Shown piece after piece: positions 24,766-38,175 of a stretch of 64,000 nt of DNA; the first letter of the stretch is position 1; each line of letters begins with the position of its first letter. This DNA is from Rhizophagus irregularis. Lineage: Eukaryota; Glomeromycota; Glomeromycetes; Glomerales; Glomeraceae. The stretch lies in assembly GCF_026210795.1 (NCBI RefSeq), contig NC_089439.1, positions 4,712,001-4,776,000 on the forward strand. Direction: 5' to 3'. A program made the translations under genes and the position numbers. The notes beneath the pieces are model-generated. The model was given only the letters and a program-made list of their open reading frames with translations, did not search any database and had not been told where the DNA came from.

Positions 24766-25815
24766 TTTACTAGAGCTAAAAAAATGTATTCTAACCTATT
24801 TATTTTGAATAGTAGTAAGTTAATATTAAGAAAAAAATCAAAACAAAATCCTAAAGTTAAATTAACAAATATAAAGACCTTTAGATAGTTATTTGTAGTA
24901 TAATAATGTTATGACAATTACATGTAAAGTTAACATTGACGTTTTACGTTATCGTATAGAAGAAATTCGAAAATTACGTTTTGATCTGCATTATGATCGT
25001 TTAAATATGTTGCGCATAGATATTCCTTTTTTTTTGTTAATAGAACCTTTAAACTAACAAAAAGCTTCGGAGTAAACTTTTATGTAAGTTTATATTTATT
25101 CTTATTTATTCTTGTTATAGGAAAATTTAAAAAATTTATTAAATTTTACCATAAAGAATTATTTATTTATTTATTTATTTATTTGTCTTTATTTATTTAT
25201 TTTTTGTTTTTTTTTAAAAAAAAAAAGATACGTCGAGCTGTTACGTAGTCGGCAGAGAGTTAAAATTAAGTTACATTTGTTGTAAAGACAACGTTCCCCA
25301 TGTGGAATACATATAAATGAGAATTACTATACTTAGACACTACAAGATCTCAAGTCATTGGTGTTGGATTTATCAATGGGTTTAAATTCTACTTAAAAGC
25401 TTGGTCCAAATCAAATTAATTTAAGAAACCTTTGCATGTCACAATTGTCACATAATTTTCTTATCAAGGAAATGCGTTCAAAATAATTGTAGATGCGTGA
25501 TCACTGAAAGGCAATAACGGGATCAATAAATTACGGTAAAATTTATATATATCTCTTTTTTTTTCTTTTTCTTCACAGAAAAGATAATAACTTATTTACA
25601 AAACACTCATAATAATGATCACTAGGTTGCACCAATGGTAATTAGCATTTATACATAAATTTTTGTGTTAATTGGTGATGGGCACGATCCCAACATTCTT
25701 ACAAATATTAATACTATTGTTTTTTAAATTGTCAATATATCATATTCAGATCCAAAAGAACACCGTACCGATTGATGATGATTTATCTAAGTATTATTCG
25801 AATATTATATATATC
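24766..25815. other. no gene; ATTT microsatellite
   Basis: AT-rich intergenic DNA with a tetranucleotide run (TTTA)n at about 25158-25202, next to a T-run/A-run junction at 25206-25227. No exon supported. Confidence 0.5.
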
Positions 25816-26575
25816 TGATAAGAATCATCATTAATTGAATCTTTAAAGAAAAATTGAGGGCGGGTGATTAATAAAAGGTTTTCTTTAACAAAAATTAATG
25901 AAATCACCTGAAACGCTATACAATTATGGATTAGTATGAATTATCATTATTTGGAAACACGGCTTGCTGATGTAATAGAACTTGTGGGTTACAAAAGGTA
26001 ATATATAAATATATGATATGATATGATGATAATTTTTTTTTATGTTTTAAAGGATATTAACCGTTTAATAATCTTTCTAGATTATAATATAGTCGAATTA
26101 GAGTATTGTACAAGAGTATTATTTAATGAAGAGAAATGGTTTAAGATAGGTAATCTATATCATTGTAATTGCTTGTTAAGGTAAAATTGAATCATCATTA
26201 ATTAATTATTGAATTAATTGAGAACAAGTGATTTTAAAAAGGTTATCTTTGGTAATTATTTATCAAAAATTAGACATGAAATTACCTGAAACGCTATACA
26301 ATTATTATGAATTAGTGATGAATTATCATTATTTGGTAACGCGGGTTTGCTGATGTATTAGAACCTTTGGGTTACAAAGGTAATATATAAATATGATATG
26401 ATGATAATAATTTATGATTTATGTTTTTAAGGATATTAACCGTTTGATATTCTTTCTAATTTATAATATAGTTGAATTAGAGTATCGTGCCAAGAGTATT
26501 ATTTAATGAAGAGAAACGGGTTTAAGGTTGGTAATCTATATCGTTGTAATTGCTTGTTTAATTGTTAAAATATAA
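25816..26575. repeat. tandem duplication, about 370-bp unit x2
   Basis: Two adjacent copies (about 25820-26185 and 26187-26570) share in order AATCATCATTAATT, ACCTGAAACGCTATACAATT, GAATTATCATTATTTGG, GGATATTAACCGTTT, AGAGTATTATTTAATGAAGA and GTAATTGCTTG. They differ by many small indels. The shared blocks include short coding-like pieces (a frame with NYHYLETRLADVIELVGYK in copy 1 that is broken in copy 2), so this could be a duplicated relic gene. Confidence 0.8.
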
Positions 26576-28141
26576 TTGATTGATTGAAATTTGTTTGTTT
26601 CAATATTTTAAAGTAGTTAAGATCGGTCTGGGCATTTATTAAAAAGAAGAATAATCACTTAAGACGAGATAAAGCTGTTGAAATCAGATCGATGATGATG
26701 AATATTGGAAGATGATGGAGATGGCGACGTAATTGATGGAATATATTCTGAAGAAAGAAGATATGAAGAGAAAGAAGGAATAAGAGGGGAAAGTAAAACA
26801 TAGTAGAAAATTATTGTCAGAAAGAACAAGTAATTCGATCTATGCGCGTAATCTACAAATGATCCGGATTACATCAGTAGATGTTCACCACGTAATACCT
26901 TAAAGAAGTAAAATCAACGGCTTTTCAGAAAAAGATTCTCGTCCTAAAGATGGTTGATTTTATATTTTTAATATTTTATGGAATTTTTGGCTAATTAATA
27001 ATTTTTAGATCACTTTAATATCATTAAAAAAGAAAAAACAAATTAGTTCATAGAGCACAATAGATGATCTACAAATAGTATTCACATCATAACATTAATA
27101 ATACCTATAATGTTTGGAATTTTAGATCTTTATTACTTTGAATTAAAACAATTAAATCTTTTTATGAAGACATTCTTCTATGATGGGATGGATATTTATT
27201 TCTTATGAGAGAGAGTATAAATAGGAATTGATGGTGTAAACGATTAAATGAATCAACTTTCTTTATATACGAAATGTTTGATTGTTTCTTTGCGCATCCC
27301 CGGAAGTAGTTAATTAACAATTAAAATTAATAATTTGATTTGATGGATAAATGTTTAATATGTCCTTATAAAAACATTGTTTTTTTTTTTTGGCAAGTTT
27401 TAAAAGCGATTTCAAATAGGATAAAATGATAAGCACTTGGAAGGATAGAAGTACTTTTAGAATTACTTATAGAAGTTCAGAATGCAGATAGATTTTCTAA
27501 CAATCATTTAGAAAGCTTCCAATCAAAAATTTTGTGTATCATTGACCGTATCATTTAATCTATAAAAGCAAATGAATGTAATAAATTTGTTAAATTTTTT
27601 TATTTATAATGCGAGATCATATAGTCATTCGTAAAATGAATTAAAATGAATTTTTAATAAGGAAATAATTTATCTCCGAACAAATTTTATTTATCCGTCA
27701 CAAAAATCTACAAAAATCTACAGGTCTAAAAATCTCGTTTTTTTTTTTTTTTTTGCGCAGGCGCGGGAAAATATTGATCGGCAATTATTGGCTTTGTTTC
27801 TTTCAATTACATAACGAAAATGGTAAGTAACAAATAATAGAAGCAGATAAATATTGAAAAACAGATAATCATTTTAAATTGTCTCTGATGATTGCGTGGA
27901 AAAATGACGTTAATCATTCATTCTTAGATTAACGTTTATCAATACTTTCAACACCTTGTACCTTCTGTAATGATATAAAATGCCTTTCAGAAACTTCCAA
28001 GCTTTGTTTCCTCACTCTTTTTTTTTTCTTTCACCAAGAAAAACTTCAAAAGAGAATAACATTCAAAAGTTATCTTTAAAATCCTTTCATTTTTTTTTCA
28101 TTGTTTTTTTACTATAATCTTTTTTCCTTCTTTTAAAAAAA
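26576..28141. other. no gene recognised
   Basis: Purine-rich and AT-rich sequence. A GATGATGATGAATATTGGAAG / GTAATTGATGGA block near 26690-26740 has a weak counterpart near 45830-45870, suggesting a dispersed relic. No exon supported. Confidence 0.4.
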
Positions 28142-28531
28142 ATGGGTTGGTTATTGGATTCGGATGTAAGTTGTTGCTACTGTTTGCTGTTATTATTATG
28201 ATTATTATCATTTTTTTTTTAAAAAAAAAAATTAATAATTTTATCAGACCAAAGAAACTATTATACATTCTATGAAAGAATTGGGACACCTTAAAAATCC
28301 TTATGCTGCAACAAGTAAATTAGTTCCTCTTACTGCAAAACAAATTCGTCATCAGTAAGTTTTTTTTTTCTTAAAACAATATAGTTCTTTTTTTTAAAAA
28401 AAATAATAAAATATATAAAATAATAAAATATATATATATAAAAAATTTTTTTTTTTATTACTCTTAAAAATTTTGATATTAGGTGGAATAATGTACTTGA
28501 TCCTAAACGTACGTAATTTTACTTTTAAAAA

Positions 28532-28569
<38 letters not shown>

Positions 28570-29187
28570 AATTACAATTTTTTTTTAATTATAGTTTTTT
28601 TTTCTTCTTGATTAGTTAACCATGACCCTTTTACTGATGATGAGAGAAAGTACATTGATAATTGGGTTGCTACCAAACGAGAAGCAGGTGGTACCATAAA
28701 TTGGACATCCTGTCAAAGAGACATGGAAATGTCTTTTAATAAATTACATTCCACTAATAAAATCAAAAACGCATGGAATTCTAAACATAATAAACAAAAA
28801 TCAACTCAAAAGAAAGTCGTACGCAAACAAAAACAAAAACAAAAACGAAACCGAAACCGAATTGTATGTGAAAGTAATGAAATTGAAAAACTTTCTGTTC
28901 AAGTTACAACCACCTCTCATCAATTTCCTGTGAAAGATGATGTTAGTCATTTCGCTCAATCACTTTTAAATGGTATTGATAATATTGGTGTCACACCTTC
29001 ACCAACCATTATTGAACCAAAATTCTTTCAACCCCACGCCCCACAATTATTACCAAATTCTTCTGAATTTGGTATCTATAATAATTATAATAATAATAGT
29101 AATAGTTTTACACACATACCCGCTATTCAACCAAAATTTCAATTTCAACCTTATCTCCCAACTATAGTGATGAAACCTATATTTTAG
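28142..29187 (+). CDS. Myb/SANT-like protein with basic and Asn-rich tail
   Basis: Predicted exons: 28142-28165, 28248-28354, 28483-28508 (26 nt), 28616-29187; 729 coding bases, 242 residues, all junctions in frame. The first domain ends TAKQIRHQW across the phase-2 intron; the microexon gives WNNVLDPK; the last exon starts LNHDPF and carries the second Myb/SANT-type helix set (NWV, NWT, NAW). A strongly basic Lys/Gln/Arg run follows at about residues 100-120 and is a likely nuclear signal. The C-terminus is Pro/Asn/Phe-rich and probably disordered. The third intron contains a (TA)n tract. A decayed relative lies at 47.4-48.2 kb. Confidence 0.75.
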
Positions 29188-31841
29188 ATGAGATTGATGA
29201 TGATAAGTGTTTGAGTAACCATTTTCTATTGTATATATAAATATTTGTATTATTTTTGTTACAATTAATTAATAAAGATAAAAATGTCAATAAATTCATT
29301 GAAATATCATGACGTAAGAATGGTCTATCACAAAAAGAGTATAATTCGGAAAACAATGCATGAGAATTTTACTTAAAATGGATAGTTTCATTATGTCATA
29401 AAATTAATAATTGAAAAAGTGAAAAACAAACAAATAATTTTATTTAGAATAATTTGAATGAAAATGAAATGAAATTGATTGACATGAAAGAAAGCATTTA
29501 AAATAAAATGAAATTAAAAAGGTAATCTTACAAAGCGTAAAAAAAAAGTTAAAAATAATTTATACATATATCTACATTAAATTTTTTTTGAATTAATTTA
29601 AGGAGCATTAATTTAACCAAAAAGAGTTTAAATGCTTTATCATGTTATCATTCAAAAAATTGTATTAATAATGAGTCATCCTTGTTTTTCTAAAATAGCA
29701 AAGATGAAAAAAAGAAAAAAAAAAAAAGAATATTCGAAATTTAAAACTAAAATCAATTCGTTAAAAAAGCAGCAGTTTGATTGTGCGTTTCAAAGATCAT
29801 AATTTTTCGAATTTTTCTTTCGAATTATTACAAGTATAAATACATGAGAATTTTTCCAAAACAAAAAATTTTTTTTTTTTACACAAAGAAGAAAAGAAAT
29901 CAATTTAATCAATTCTTTAAAATTTTCTTCAGATCTAAAGAATTGTTATTATATATAATGATAGTGGCAAATCAAGAGACGCAATAAAAAAAAAATGGTA
30001 TATTTAGTATAACTTTTTTTTTTTTGAGTAATAATGGTTAGAAATTCAAATTGTTAGTATGCAGCTGTTACGAGAACAAAACTATTGTCTTCACTACATC
30101 CTCCATAAAACTAAAACCGGTGTGAGATCAGATATTTTCTTAGCGAGCCAGTGGTGCAATAAAAATGAGAGCTTATTTTCTAACATTCCAATCACCTAAC
30201 CGTGATGATTATCCCATGTGACCTAAAAATATTCATCACCGACATCATACCCCACCGTATCTGAGGGACTTTGGTTTTTTTTTGTCTCCCTTTAAATGTC
30301 ACCTGACACGTGGGGTAGAATTTAATTATGGTGTTACAATGGTAAATAATATTTGTCATTTGCAATTAAAAATTTTGTACTATGTAAATTCATTCAGGAC
30401 AAGACTTCTTTTTTACAATACATTAACATTCTAAGCTAAAATGAAGTGATGAGGTAAGAATGCGAAGAATTACGGAAAATTTCAGCCATAAACCTTTTGT
30501 CATCTAATTACGATTGTTATATTTTCAGAATTTAAAGAGATAAGGTTGTCAGCAGATTATATTTATGGGTATCATGAATTATGAACATTTTGTAATGATA
30601 ATTTTTAACAAAATTGGATTATTTGTGAAGTCATAAATATTTTTTTTAAAAAAAAAATCTTTTTTTTTTATTTATTTTTCATAGAAACTTCATAATGAAT
30701 TTTTTAACATTAGATTTAATATAATTTTTTTAATAACATATTAAACATGTTAATAAAAGATTATTTTTTTTAAAAAAAAAAAAATTATACGTCGAATCAC
30801 GTGAAATGGAAATTTCACGCAGAATTCATGATTTTCAATTGCGTAATGCGCATGCGCATAAATACGCATGATTTAATCACATGCCTAAAAAAAATTGTGT
30901 AAGATGGCATTCAAAAAGAAATCTAAAAATAAAATTAAATATTATTGAATTATTCTTACCATATTTATTATTTATCGATATTATAATAATGTAATACAAG
31001 TATAAAAGATATTGTGTTTCAAAATGTTCGCCCGAAATAAAGATGGCACAAGCTCTTATGCATCAATCGTCAATTCGTCATTATTAGAGAACATATATCA
31101 TATATCTTATTTGACTCGTAAAGATCATCATCATTCGCAATTATTTGAGCGAGAACAAATGATAATTTTGAGCTATTGTGAATTTGATTTACAGTATTTT
31201 TGCCTGAATTTATTTATAAAATGCTTGTTACAGTAATATATATCTAATTAAATAAATTTTTTTTTTATATAATTTCATTTAAAAAGAAATTTTTTTATGA
31301 CATAATTAAGTACATATTACATATTTTAAATATTGAATGGTCTCTTATTACAATCCAAAAAAAAAAAATAAGGTTCATTTGAATTACTGTACTCCTCCAT
31401 TGTTTAAATAAATATAATGGCAATCCTAATATTATGTAATACACTGTGTGACTGTGTGTATATAAGTACATGATCATCATTAAAAATAATATTATTATTT
31501 ATGGAAGCGAATGAGATCGATCGAGATCTTGCATGGCTTCTTCGAGATTGGGTGCATCATTAATATACCATTTCATTATTAAAAAGGAAAACAATTGATA
31601 ATATTTACATTAAAAAATGATCAATAAAATGATTTAATAAACAAAAAAAAAAAAAAACAGAAAAAAAAATTGTTATAAATAAAGAATAATTTCGGATCAT
31701 CATTTTTTTAGAAAATATTGAAATATATTATTTATACCAACAAAAATATATATAACAACAAAAAATATATTTTTTATACCAATAAAAAAATATTTTTTTT
31801 TTTTATATCAACAAATAAAATATATCAACACAGCAGCAAAT
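29188..31841. other. intergenic; palindromes near 30.8 kb, no supported gene
   Basis: Mostly AT-rich. Near 30796-30826 there is a GTGAAATGGAAATTTCAC inverted repeat, and at 30846-30857 a perfect TGCGCATGCGCA palindrome, followed 170 bp on by TATAAAAG at 31001 and a small open frame from 31024 (about 70 codons). That frame might be a tiny gene but has no other support. T-run/A-run junctions occur at about 30640 and 30768. Confidence 0.4.
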
Positions 31842-32550
31842 ATGTCAAAAGTAACAAAAGAGCCTCTTTTTACTGAAGAGGTATGTATTTTTTTTTCAAA
31901 AATATTTGTAAATATATATTTTTTATTATTCAATTATTATTTATTTAACCTCAAAAAAAAAATCCTTTCTGTAGATCGATAAGATTATCACAGATTGCAT
32001 GATAGATCAAGAATATGAAACCCTATATCCAAATAACCCTTTCGCGGAGATTAAAAAAGTAATTCCTAAATATAAAGCTAAAAGAATTAGGCAGCGGTTA
32101 GTTATTGTACTTTTAATAATTTAATTTACTTTAATTTATTTATTATTTTTTTGAAAAAAAATTAATTGATTTTTTGTTATTATTTAGCTGGGTAGATAAA
32201 CTCAAGCCCGGACGTAAGTAATATTTTAAATTTTCTTTTAAATAATAAATAATAATAATAATAATAATAATTTTAACCCTTCAGTTAATCGCGACCCTCT
32301 TAACAAGAAAGAAAAAGAATTTGTCGTTCAATGGATTAAAAAGAACCTAGGCTCGAATGACGAAATCAAATGGAAAGTCTTAATCTCCGATATGGAAGAA
32401 GAATTCCATACATTGCGTCCTGATAATATACCAAAAAACTATTGGTATGCGCTAAAAAGAAATCTTCTATCCAAGATCTCTCATAATGAAGAGTTAACCC
32501 CTTTGCAAATTTTAAGCTTGTTATCTCCAAATCCCCAGTTAACTGGTTAA
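31842..32550 (+). CDS. compact Myb/SANT-like protein
   Basis: Predicted exons: 31842-31880, 31975-32096, 32188-32213 (26 nt), 32285-32550; 453 coding bases, 150 residues, all junctions in frame. It is the simplest member of the family: an N-terminal domain ending KAKRIRQRW, the WVDKLKPG microexon, then LNRDPL and the second domain with QWI, IKW, NYW spacing, and almost no tail. The donor of intron 2 is GTTAGT instead of GTAAGT. No membrane segment. Likely a nuclear DNA-binding protein by family resemblance; partners and targets unknown. Confidence 0.77.
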
Positions 32551-33068
32551 TCATAAATAATCCAAATTTTGGATAAATATTTTTATTTTTATTATCTATT
32601 ATTATCATTATCTTATTATTAATATTATTTAAAAATCAAAAAAAAAACAAAAATACAAAATATACAAAAAAAAAATTCTGTCTTAATTTTCTATAGTATT
32701 TTAATATCAATTATTTTTAGAATTAATGTTATAACGTTATACAAAATTATGTTGTAAGAATATAAGTAAAATATGTTAGACAAAAAATAAAGATTTTAAG
32801 CATAAGCTTTTTAACTTTAAAACGTTTGGATTGAATTGGAAATTATAAAAATAACAATATCTTCAAATTTTCCTCTGCATTACCGTGAAAAAATGTACTT
32901 TTTGCGTAACCATTTTTTTTTTTGTATGGTGTGAAACCTATTCGTCGCATAATTATTTGTCCCCGACGCCAAAAAAAAGTGTACAAAGGAAAGAAAAATA
33001 TTGCCGTGCTTAAACCCGGCGGCATTTGATATTATAAAATTCGTATGAGTAGTTGCATTTTTCTTTCA
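32551..33068. other. no gene recognised
   Basis: AT-rich 3' flank of the compact Myb-like gene, ending at the inverted-repeat element that follows. Confidence 0.5.
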
Positions 33069-33072
33069 TTAA

Positions 33073-33537
33073 TTGCCGATTCGTCTAAGAACGGCACTGC
33101 GTTACTAATAAAATTCGGGTTAAATTTGCCGATTTTGTGCTAGAACATTTTCATAGACGACATATTAATTATAAATAAAAATCATATGATATACTGAAAA
33201 AATACTTGAAAAAAAAAAGAATTTGCAAAAAAAAAATTATGCAAAATAATGAGTTTACTATGTGCGCGCGTCAGATTTACACCTTAAATATAGGAAATTT
33301 CAATATTTATTTTGCTATATTGCGTTATTTACATAATTATTAGCTTCAAAGTTGTTTTTAAAGACTTTTTTGAAATATTTTTATTATTAGAACCAGGTGA
33401 AAGTTCATGGTACTTTTGTTTGTGAAATGGGTGGAAATCTATTCCGCGCGTAAGATATGAAAAACGCTTTTTTTTATTGTCGCTATTATCTCCGAATTTT
33501 ATTAGTAACGCAGTGCCGATTTTAGACGAATCGGCAA
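33073..33537. mobile_element. MITE-like inverted-repeat element, family A, copy 1 (465 bp)
   Basis: Begins TTGCCGATTCGTCTAAGAAC and ends with the near-perfect reverse complement; terminal repeats are about 45 bp and include GGCACTGCGTTACTAATAAA. TTAA flanks it on both sides (33069-33072 and 33538-33541). A second member lies inverted at 51.75 kb and shares internal blocks (TTGCCGATTTTGTGCTAGAA, ATGATATACTGAAAAAATAC, GCGCGCGTCAGATTTACACC). No coding capacity, so non-autonomous. The superfamily is unassigned: a TTAA or a TA target both fit. Confidence 0.88.
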
Positions 33538-33541
33538 TTAA

Positions 33542-34974
33542 AGATATAACATTTTAATTGTCTTTGATTTAATTGTTCTAAATTTATTATTAATTTATTA
33601 TCATAAGTTTGATTTCTTTGCAATTTCGATGTCGATGGTTTGAAATTTCTTTCTCTGCTTTATCTTAACATGATCAGAAATAGAAAATTTTAAACTTTGT
33701 TTATACTTTAAATATGGGTTATGGTAATTGGTAAGAGTTTGTATTAAAAATCTTTATACATAAATCACGAACCGTATAAAATTTTTTCTTTAATTTAACA
33801 CGCGTGATCATACATGATTATCATGATGTTAAATCACAGGTTTTCGATATTTAAATTTCATTTAAATTTTTTAAATTTTCATCAAAAATCTAACAATCTG
33901 TATGTTTACCATGCAGATTTATAAAGATTTAAACGCGTTTTATATTGTTCATTACGTGTTAAATTTATTTTAATATATCATCACGATATTATTTGTTCTA
34001 AAAAGTTTGAGCTTTTTTTCAAAAAAAAAATATAAATTCTCATAACAATCTGCGGCTACGGCAACTGTCCTTCAAAAATCTTTTTTGACATGCGTCATAT
34101 ATAAAAAGTATAGATCTATTTTACCCATTATTACTAATAAAAAAAAAAATGATATATTCAGGATTTTCTCTAAAGATATTAGTAAATAACAAGCCATTAA
34201 TAAAAGAATGTAGCGAACATGTTAGTAAAAGATTCGTATGTCGTATAATGTCATATGTTTTTTTTTAGAAAATTATGAACTTTTTATCACTCAATTTTGA
34301 ATGTTTCTACTTAAATAATGATAACAGGACCTTCATATGTACTCGATTTAAAATCTGGAAGAAAAATTAAAAGGTATATACAGCAGTAAAGTATTTCGTA
34401 ACTTAAAAAATAAAATATCCTAAAACATTCTTTTGATAACTTTAATAATGATTACTTAGAACTTTTTAAAACATATTACGCAACTGTTGAAGGAATTACG
34501 TTGTACAGTTCGGCGCTTCATCTAATCATTTTTCATCATCTTGTACAATACTTAAAGCAAAGTTCATTGATGGAAAGTGGGATCTCACTTGTAAACAAAT
34601 TTAAAATCTACTCTAAAAGCAAGAAAAGATGGATTCTTACGATAAAGACATTTATTTAAATTTGATGTTAACCAATTGGATAAATGATAACGAAGATAAT
34701 TCAAAGAATATTATAAAGTATGCAAGAACAAAATTAAAAATCAAGTAGAAAAAGTACAAGTTCAACCATCGCGTAATAAGTGATCAAAAACAATAATTTT
34801 AAGCCTGAATTTATAAATAGGTATAATAAATAATATGTAAACTTTATTTATATATTTATATATAAAAGTCCTCTAGTACAATAATGACAAATTTTAATTA
34901 TATCAAAAATAATATATAAAAGTTTTCTATCACAATAAAAAATTCTAACTATATCTAAATTGTTTAAATAAAAT
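33542..34974. other. no gene recognised
   Basis: AT-rich sequence. A 39-codon frame starts at 34629 (DSYDKDIYLNLMLTNWINDN) and may be a relic exon; nothing supports it further. The last 150 bases are the 3' flank of the monooxygenase gene. Confidence 0.4.
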
Positions 34975-36523
34975 TTATAACAAATCATGAACTTTCATTA
35001 AAAAGTTTGTAGTCTTTAGTATATTATTTCTAATGATAAGACCAAAATATCCAACAGGTGTAACGTGATTTATCGTAGCGTCTCTAGATTTTAACACATC
35101 AACAGGTGCTCGTTTTAACATTTTATTTTCATATTCTTTAATACAAGAAATATAATTTTCTGGAGAATATTCAAGTAGTGCTTGAGAAAGAGCTTCAGCA
35201 TCTTGAATAGCATGTGTTGTTCCTAATCCTAATAAAGGACTCATAGCATGTACTGCATCTCCAATTAATGTAACTCGGCTACTCGTCCACGAATTAATAG
35301 TTAATGGATTAATATCTCGTACTTTTCTTAGTTGTATTGGATTATAAGTTTTAAATAGATAATCTTCTGACTTTTTTGGAATTGCTTTAGGAGCTAAATC
35401 CCATAATTCTAATAAAATATCAGTCATTTCACACTCTGGCCTTAATTTTCGAATCATATTTTTAACATGTTCAACAACTGATTCAGGATTATTATCATCA
35501 ACTTTAAATTTTTCTGTTTCATCATTATCTAATTCGCTAGAATAAAAATATGCTATTGTTGTTCTATAATGAAGCTCATCGAAATTGTTTTTATTATTGT
35601 AATTTTGTTCTTGTTCAATTGGAATTAAACGTAATGCAATAAGTGTTGCATCCCCATTTAATCCAAGTGTTTTTTGAACTAAACTATTTCCATTAACTTT
35701 AATTAGCCTGTCCATTAGATGCTTAGGTACAATGATATTTGCAACAACAAAATTTGCTCCCATATCGTTAATTTGTAATTCTGGTATTTTTTGTTTTCGA
35801 ACTAAAGAAAGAAAAAAAAATTATTAGTCAAAGAATAAAATAAATAATGTTTTATTTTTTAATTTATTAAATCTTGAATTTTTACCTGGAGAATTAACTC
35901 CGCTTGCATCAACTAAAATGTCACAAAATTCTTGTGATCCGTCCTCGAAATTTACCCAAACACCTTCGTCAGTTTCTTCATATTTGACAAGCTTTTTACC
36001 CCATTGAACTGGAACATTTTCTAATAAAACTTCTCTAAGCCTATCACGATAAGCAACAGTCATTGACAGAAAATGATCGGGAATTTCTGCGATTTCATAA
36101 ATGTCTTTAAATTGTTTAAATGGAGGTCTTAGTAAAAGATTTCCCTCATGATCATTGGCTGAAACTCCATGATATTCTACATCAGGAACTGGGTTTGGAA
36201 TTGCTTTTGGTAGGTTTAAAGCGACTGAGGATGGAATACAATTCATAAGTGATCGAAATCCTTGAGATGTAAAACCTACATGATAACCTTGCCATCGATC
36301 TAATGTTATAAGTTTTAACAGAAGTTGAGTTAGTTACGTGGTATTAATAAAAGGCATTTACAAAATTCATATAAAATTATTTACCTTTAGGACCAGATTC
36401 TCGTTCAAAGATTTTTACATTGAATTCTTTTTTATCTTTGTTTTTTATCAAAGAATGATAAAGAGAAAGTCCTCCCGGACCTGCACCGATGATAATTACA
36501 GTTGGAACTTTTTCTTGTTGCAT
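34975..36523 (-). CDS. FAD-dependent monooxygenase (aromatic-hydroxylase-like)
   Basis: Predicted exons: 36523-36385, 36299-35886, 35801-34975; 1380 coding bases, 459 residues, all junctions in frame. The N-terminus has the dinucleotide-binding motif IIGAGPGGLSLYHSL (GxGxxG). The middle has the second conserved region VDASGVNSP, which spans the intron 2 junction. Near the C-terminus is the FAD ribityl-phosphate motif GDAVHAMSPLLGLGTTHAIQDA. The order and length match class A flavoprotein monooxygenases, which use NAD(P)H and oxygen to hydroxylate organic substrates; the substrate cannot be told. No signal peptide, and no membrane segment visible. This is the only clearly metabolic gene in the window and has no obvious functional neighbours. 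Confidence 0.88.
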
Positions 36524-38175
36524 TTTTGTAATAGTATTATAATTTTAATTTTTAATTTTTTTGTAAATTATTGGTAAGAATTATTTGAATGTATTTTTTT
36601 TTTAAAAAAAAAAATTTAATGTTTACTTGATGAATTCCAACATGAAATTTTAGGAATATTTATAATAAAATGATCTCTACGAAATTGATATACCAAAAAT
36701 TTATCCGAAATTTAACCGAAACTTAAATCAAAATTTATCCGAAATTTATCCGAAATTAAATTTTACCCAAAATCGTAATGAACATATTTTAAGTTAAAGT
36801 TCTCATTATTAAGATTATCAAAAAAACAATCGATTAACTTAATTAAAGTTAGAATTTCACAATTCAAAAATTTTAATTACTGCATATGTACTTTTGTGTG
36901 ATGATCATTTTTTTTTTATTCACCATTGTGTCATTTATTCGAGTAATTAGCCTTATTTATCATCATCATAAATTGAATAAAATTCCCAAATATATAAAAA
37001 AGGAAATACATTATAATAAGTCATATGACGTATAAAAATATTTGGTTTAAACCTCTTATTTATTGTTTACCGCCGGTTGGATACCAATAAAGTCATAGCG
37101 CCCTTTATTGATTGGTGGAACATTCGGTAATTTTTATCTATTAGAATGATAATTCCATGAGTCAATTGGATCATGTTGGTTTACAGATATCGTTAATTCA
37201 TATTTGATAGGTACGGTCGCACAAATTGATTATTAATAGGATTCATCATTTTGAAAACGGTTGATGAAACTTGACATTAAATGATTGTATATACAGTATT
37301 TCGGTAATTATTTTGTTTATTTATTTACTTTTTTTTTAAAAAAAAATGTGTAGGACGATGAATTGTTAATTGTGTAAGATGTTGTATCTGAAAAATCGCA
37401 AGAAATGTTTAAGTCATCGCATGAAATTTTCGAAGGAGCTCGTTCCATTCAAGTTGCATTTATTTAATATGCTCAACTGCCTAAAAAAATATACTGTAAA
37501 TATATGTATTGTTATAACCAAATTTGGGTGTTTATCACGAATCATTATGTAAGTAAAGTCCAAAATATTCAGAAAAAAAAAAATATGGAAATAATTCCAA
37601 AAGATAAATGTAATAGAAACAACTATAAAGTTTTTACTATTGTGGCATTAGGTCTTGATCAATATCGATAACGGGATAATCGGACTAAAAGAAAAAAAGG
37701 CGCTCTATTGCTTGGACGAATTGGTTTGTTATACTTGTACAATGATTTTACTTCATAAACAATTATTAAATGAACTTCTCCATTGTCAAAATTTCAAAAG
37801 TTCAGGTCAATATTTTGTAGATTGTGAGAGTAAATTATGATTACTATTATCCTATAATTATGTGGAAGTAGAAATCTGTATTATTCTTAATTAAAACAGC
37901 AGAACATGCAGTATTTGCTGACTTTTTATAAATCATAAATGTTTATTTTATAATATAATAGTAACTTTATTCATAAACAAAATCCAAATACGTAAGAAAA
38001 ATTAAAACAATTTACATAGATCTAAGACGTAATTAAGACTTTCAGTTTACACTATAAAAAGATTTAACGTTGTTATCAAATAACTGAAAATTTCACAATG
38101 TATAATAACGGAAAAAAAATATGTAGATATGTCGAAATAATTCATCGTACATTGATCAGTTTAAAATATAGACAA
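36524..38175. other. no gene; short ATTTATCCGAAA repeat
   Basis: About four imperfect copies of a TTTATCCGAAA/TTTAACCGAAA unit at 36697-36760. An open frame at 37655-37840 (plus) could be a fragment but is unsupported. The rest is AT-rich. Confidence 0.45.
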
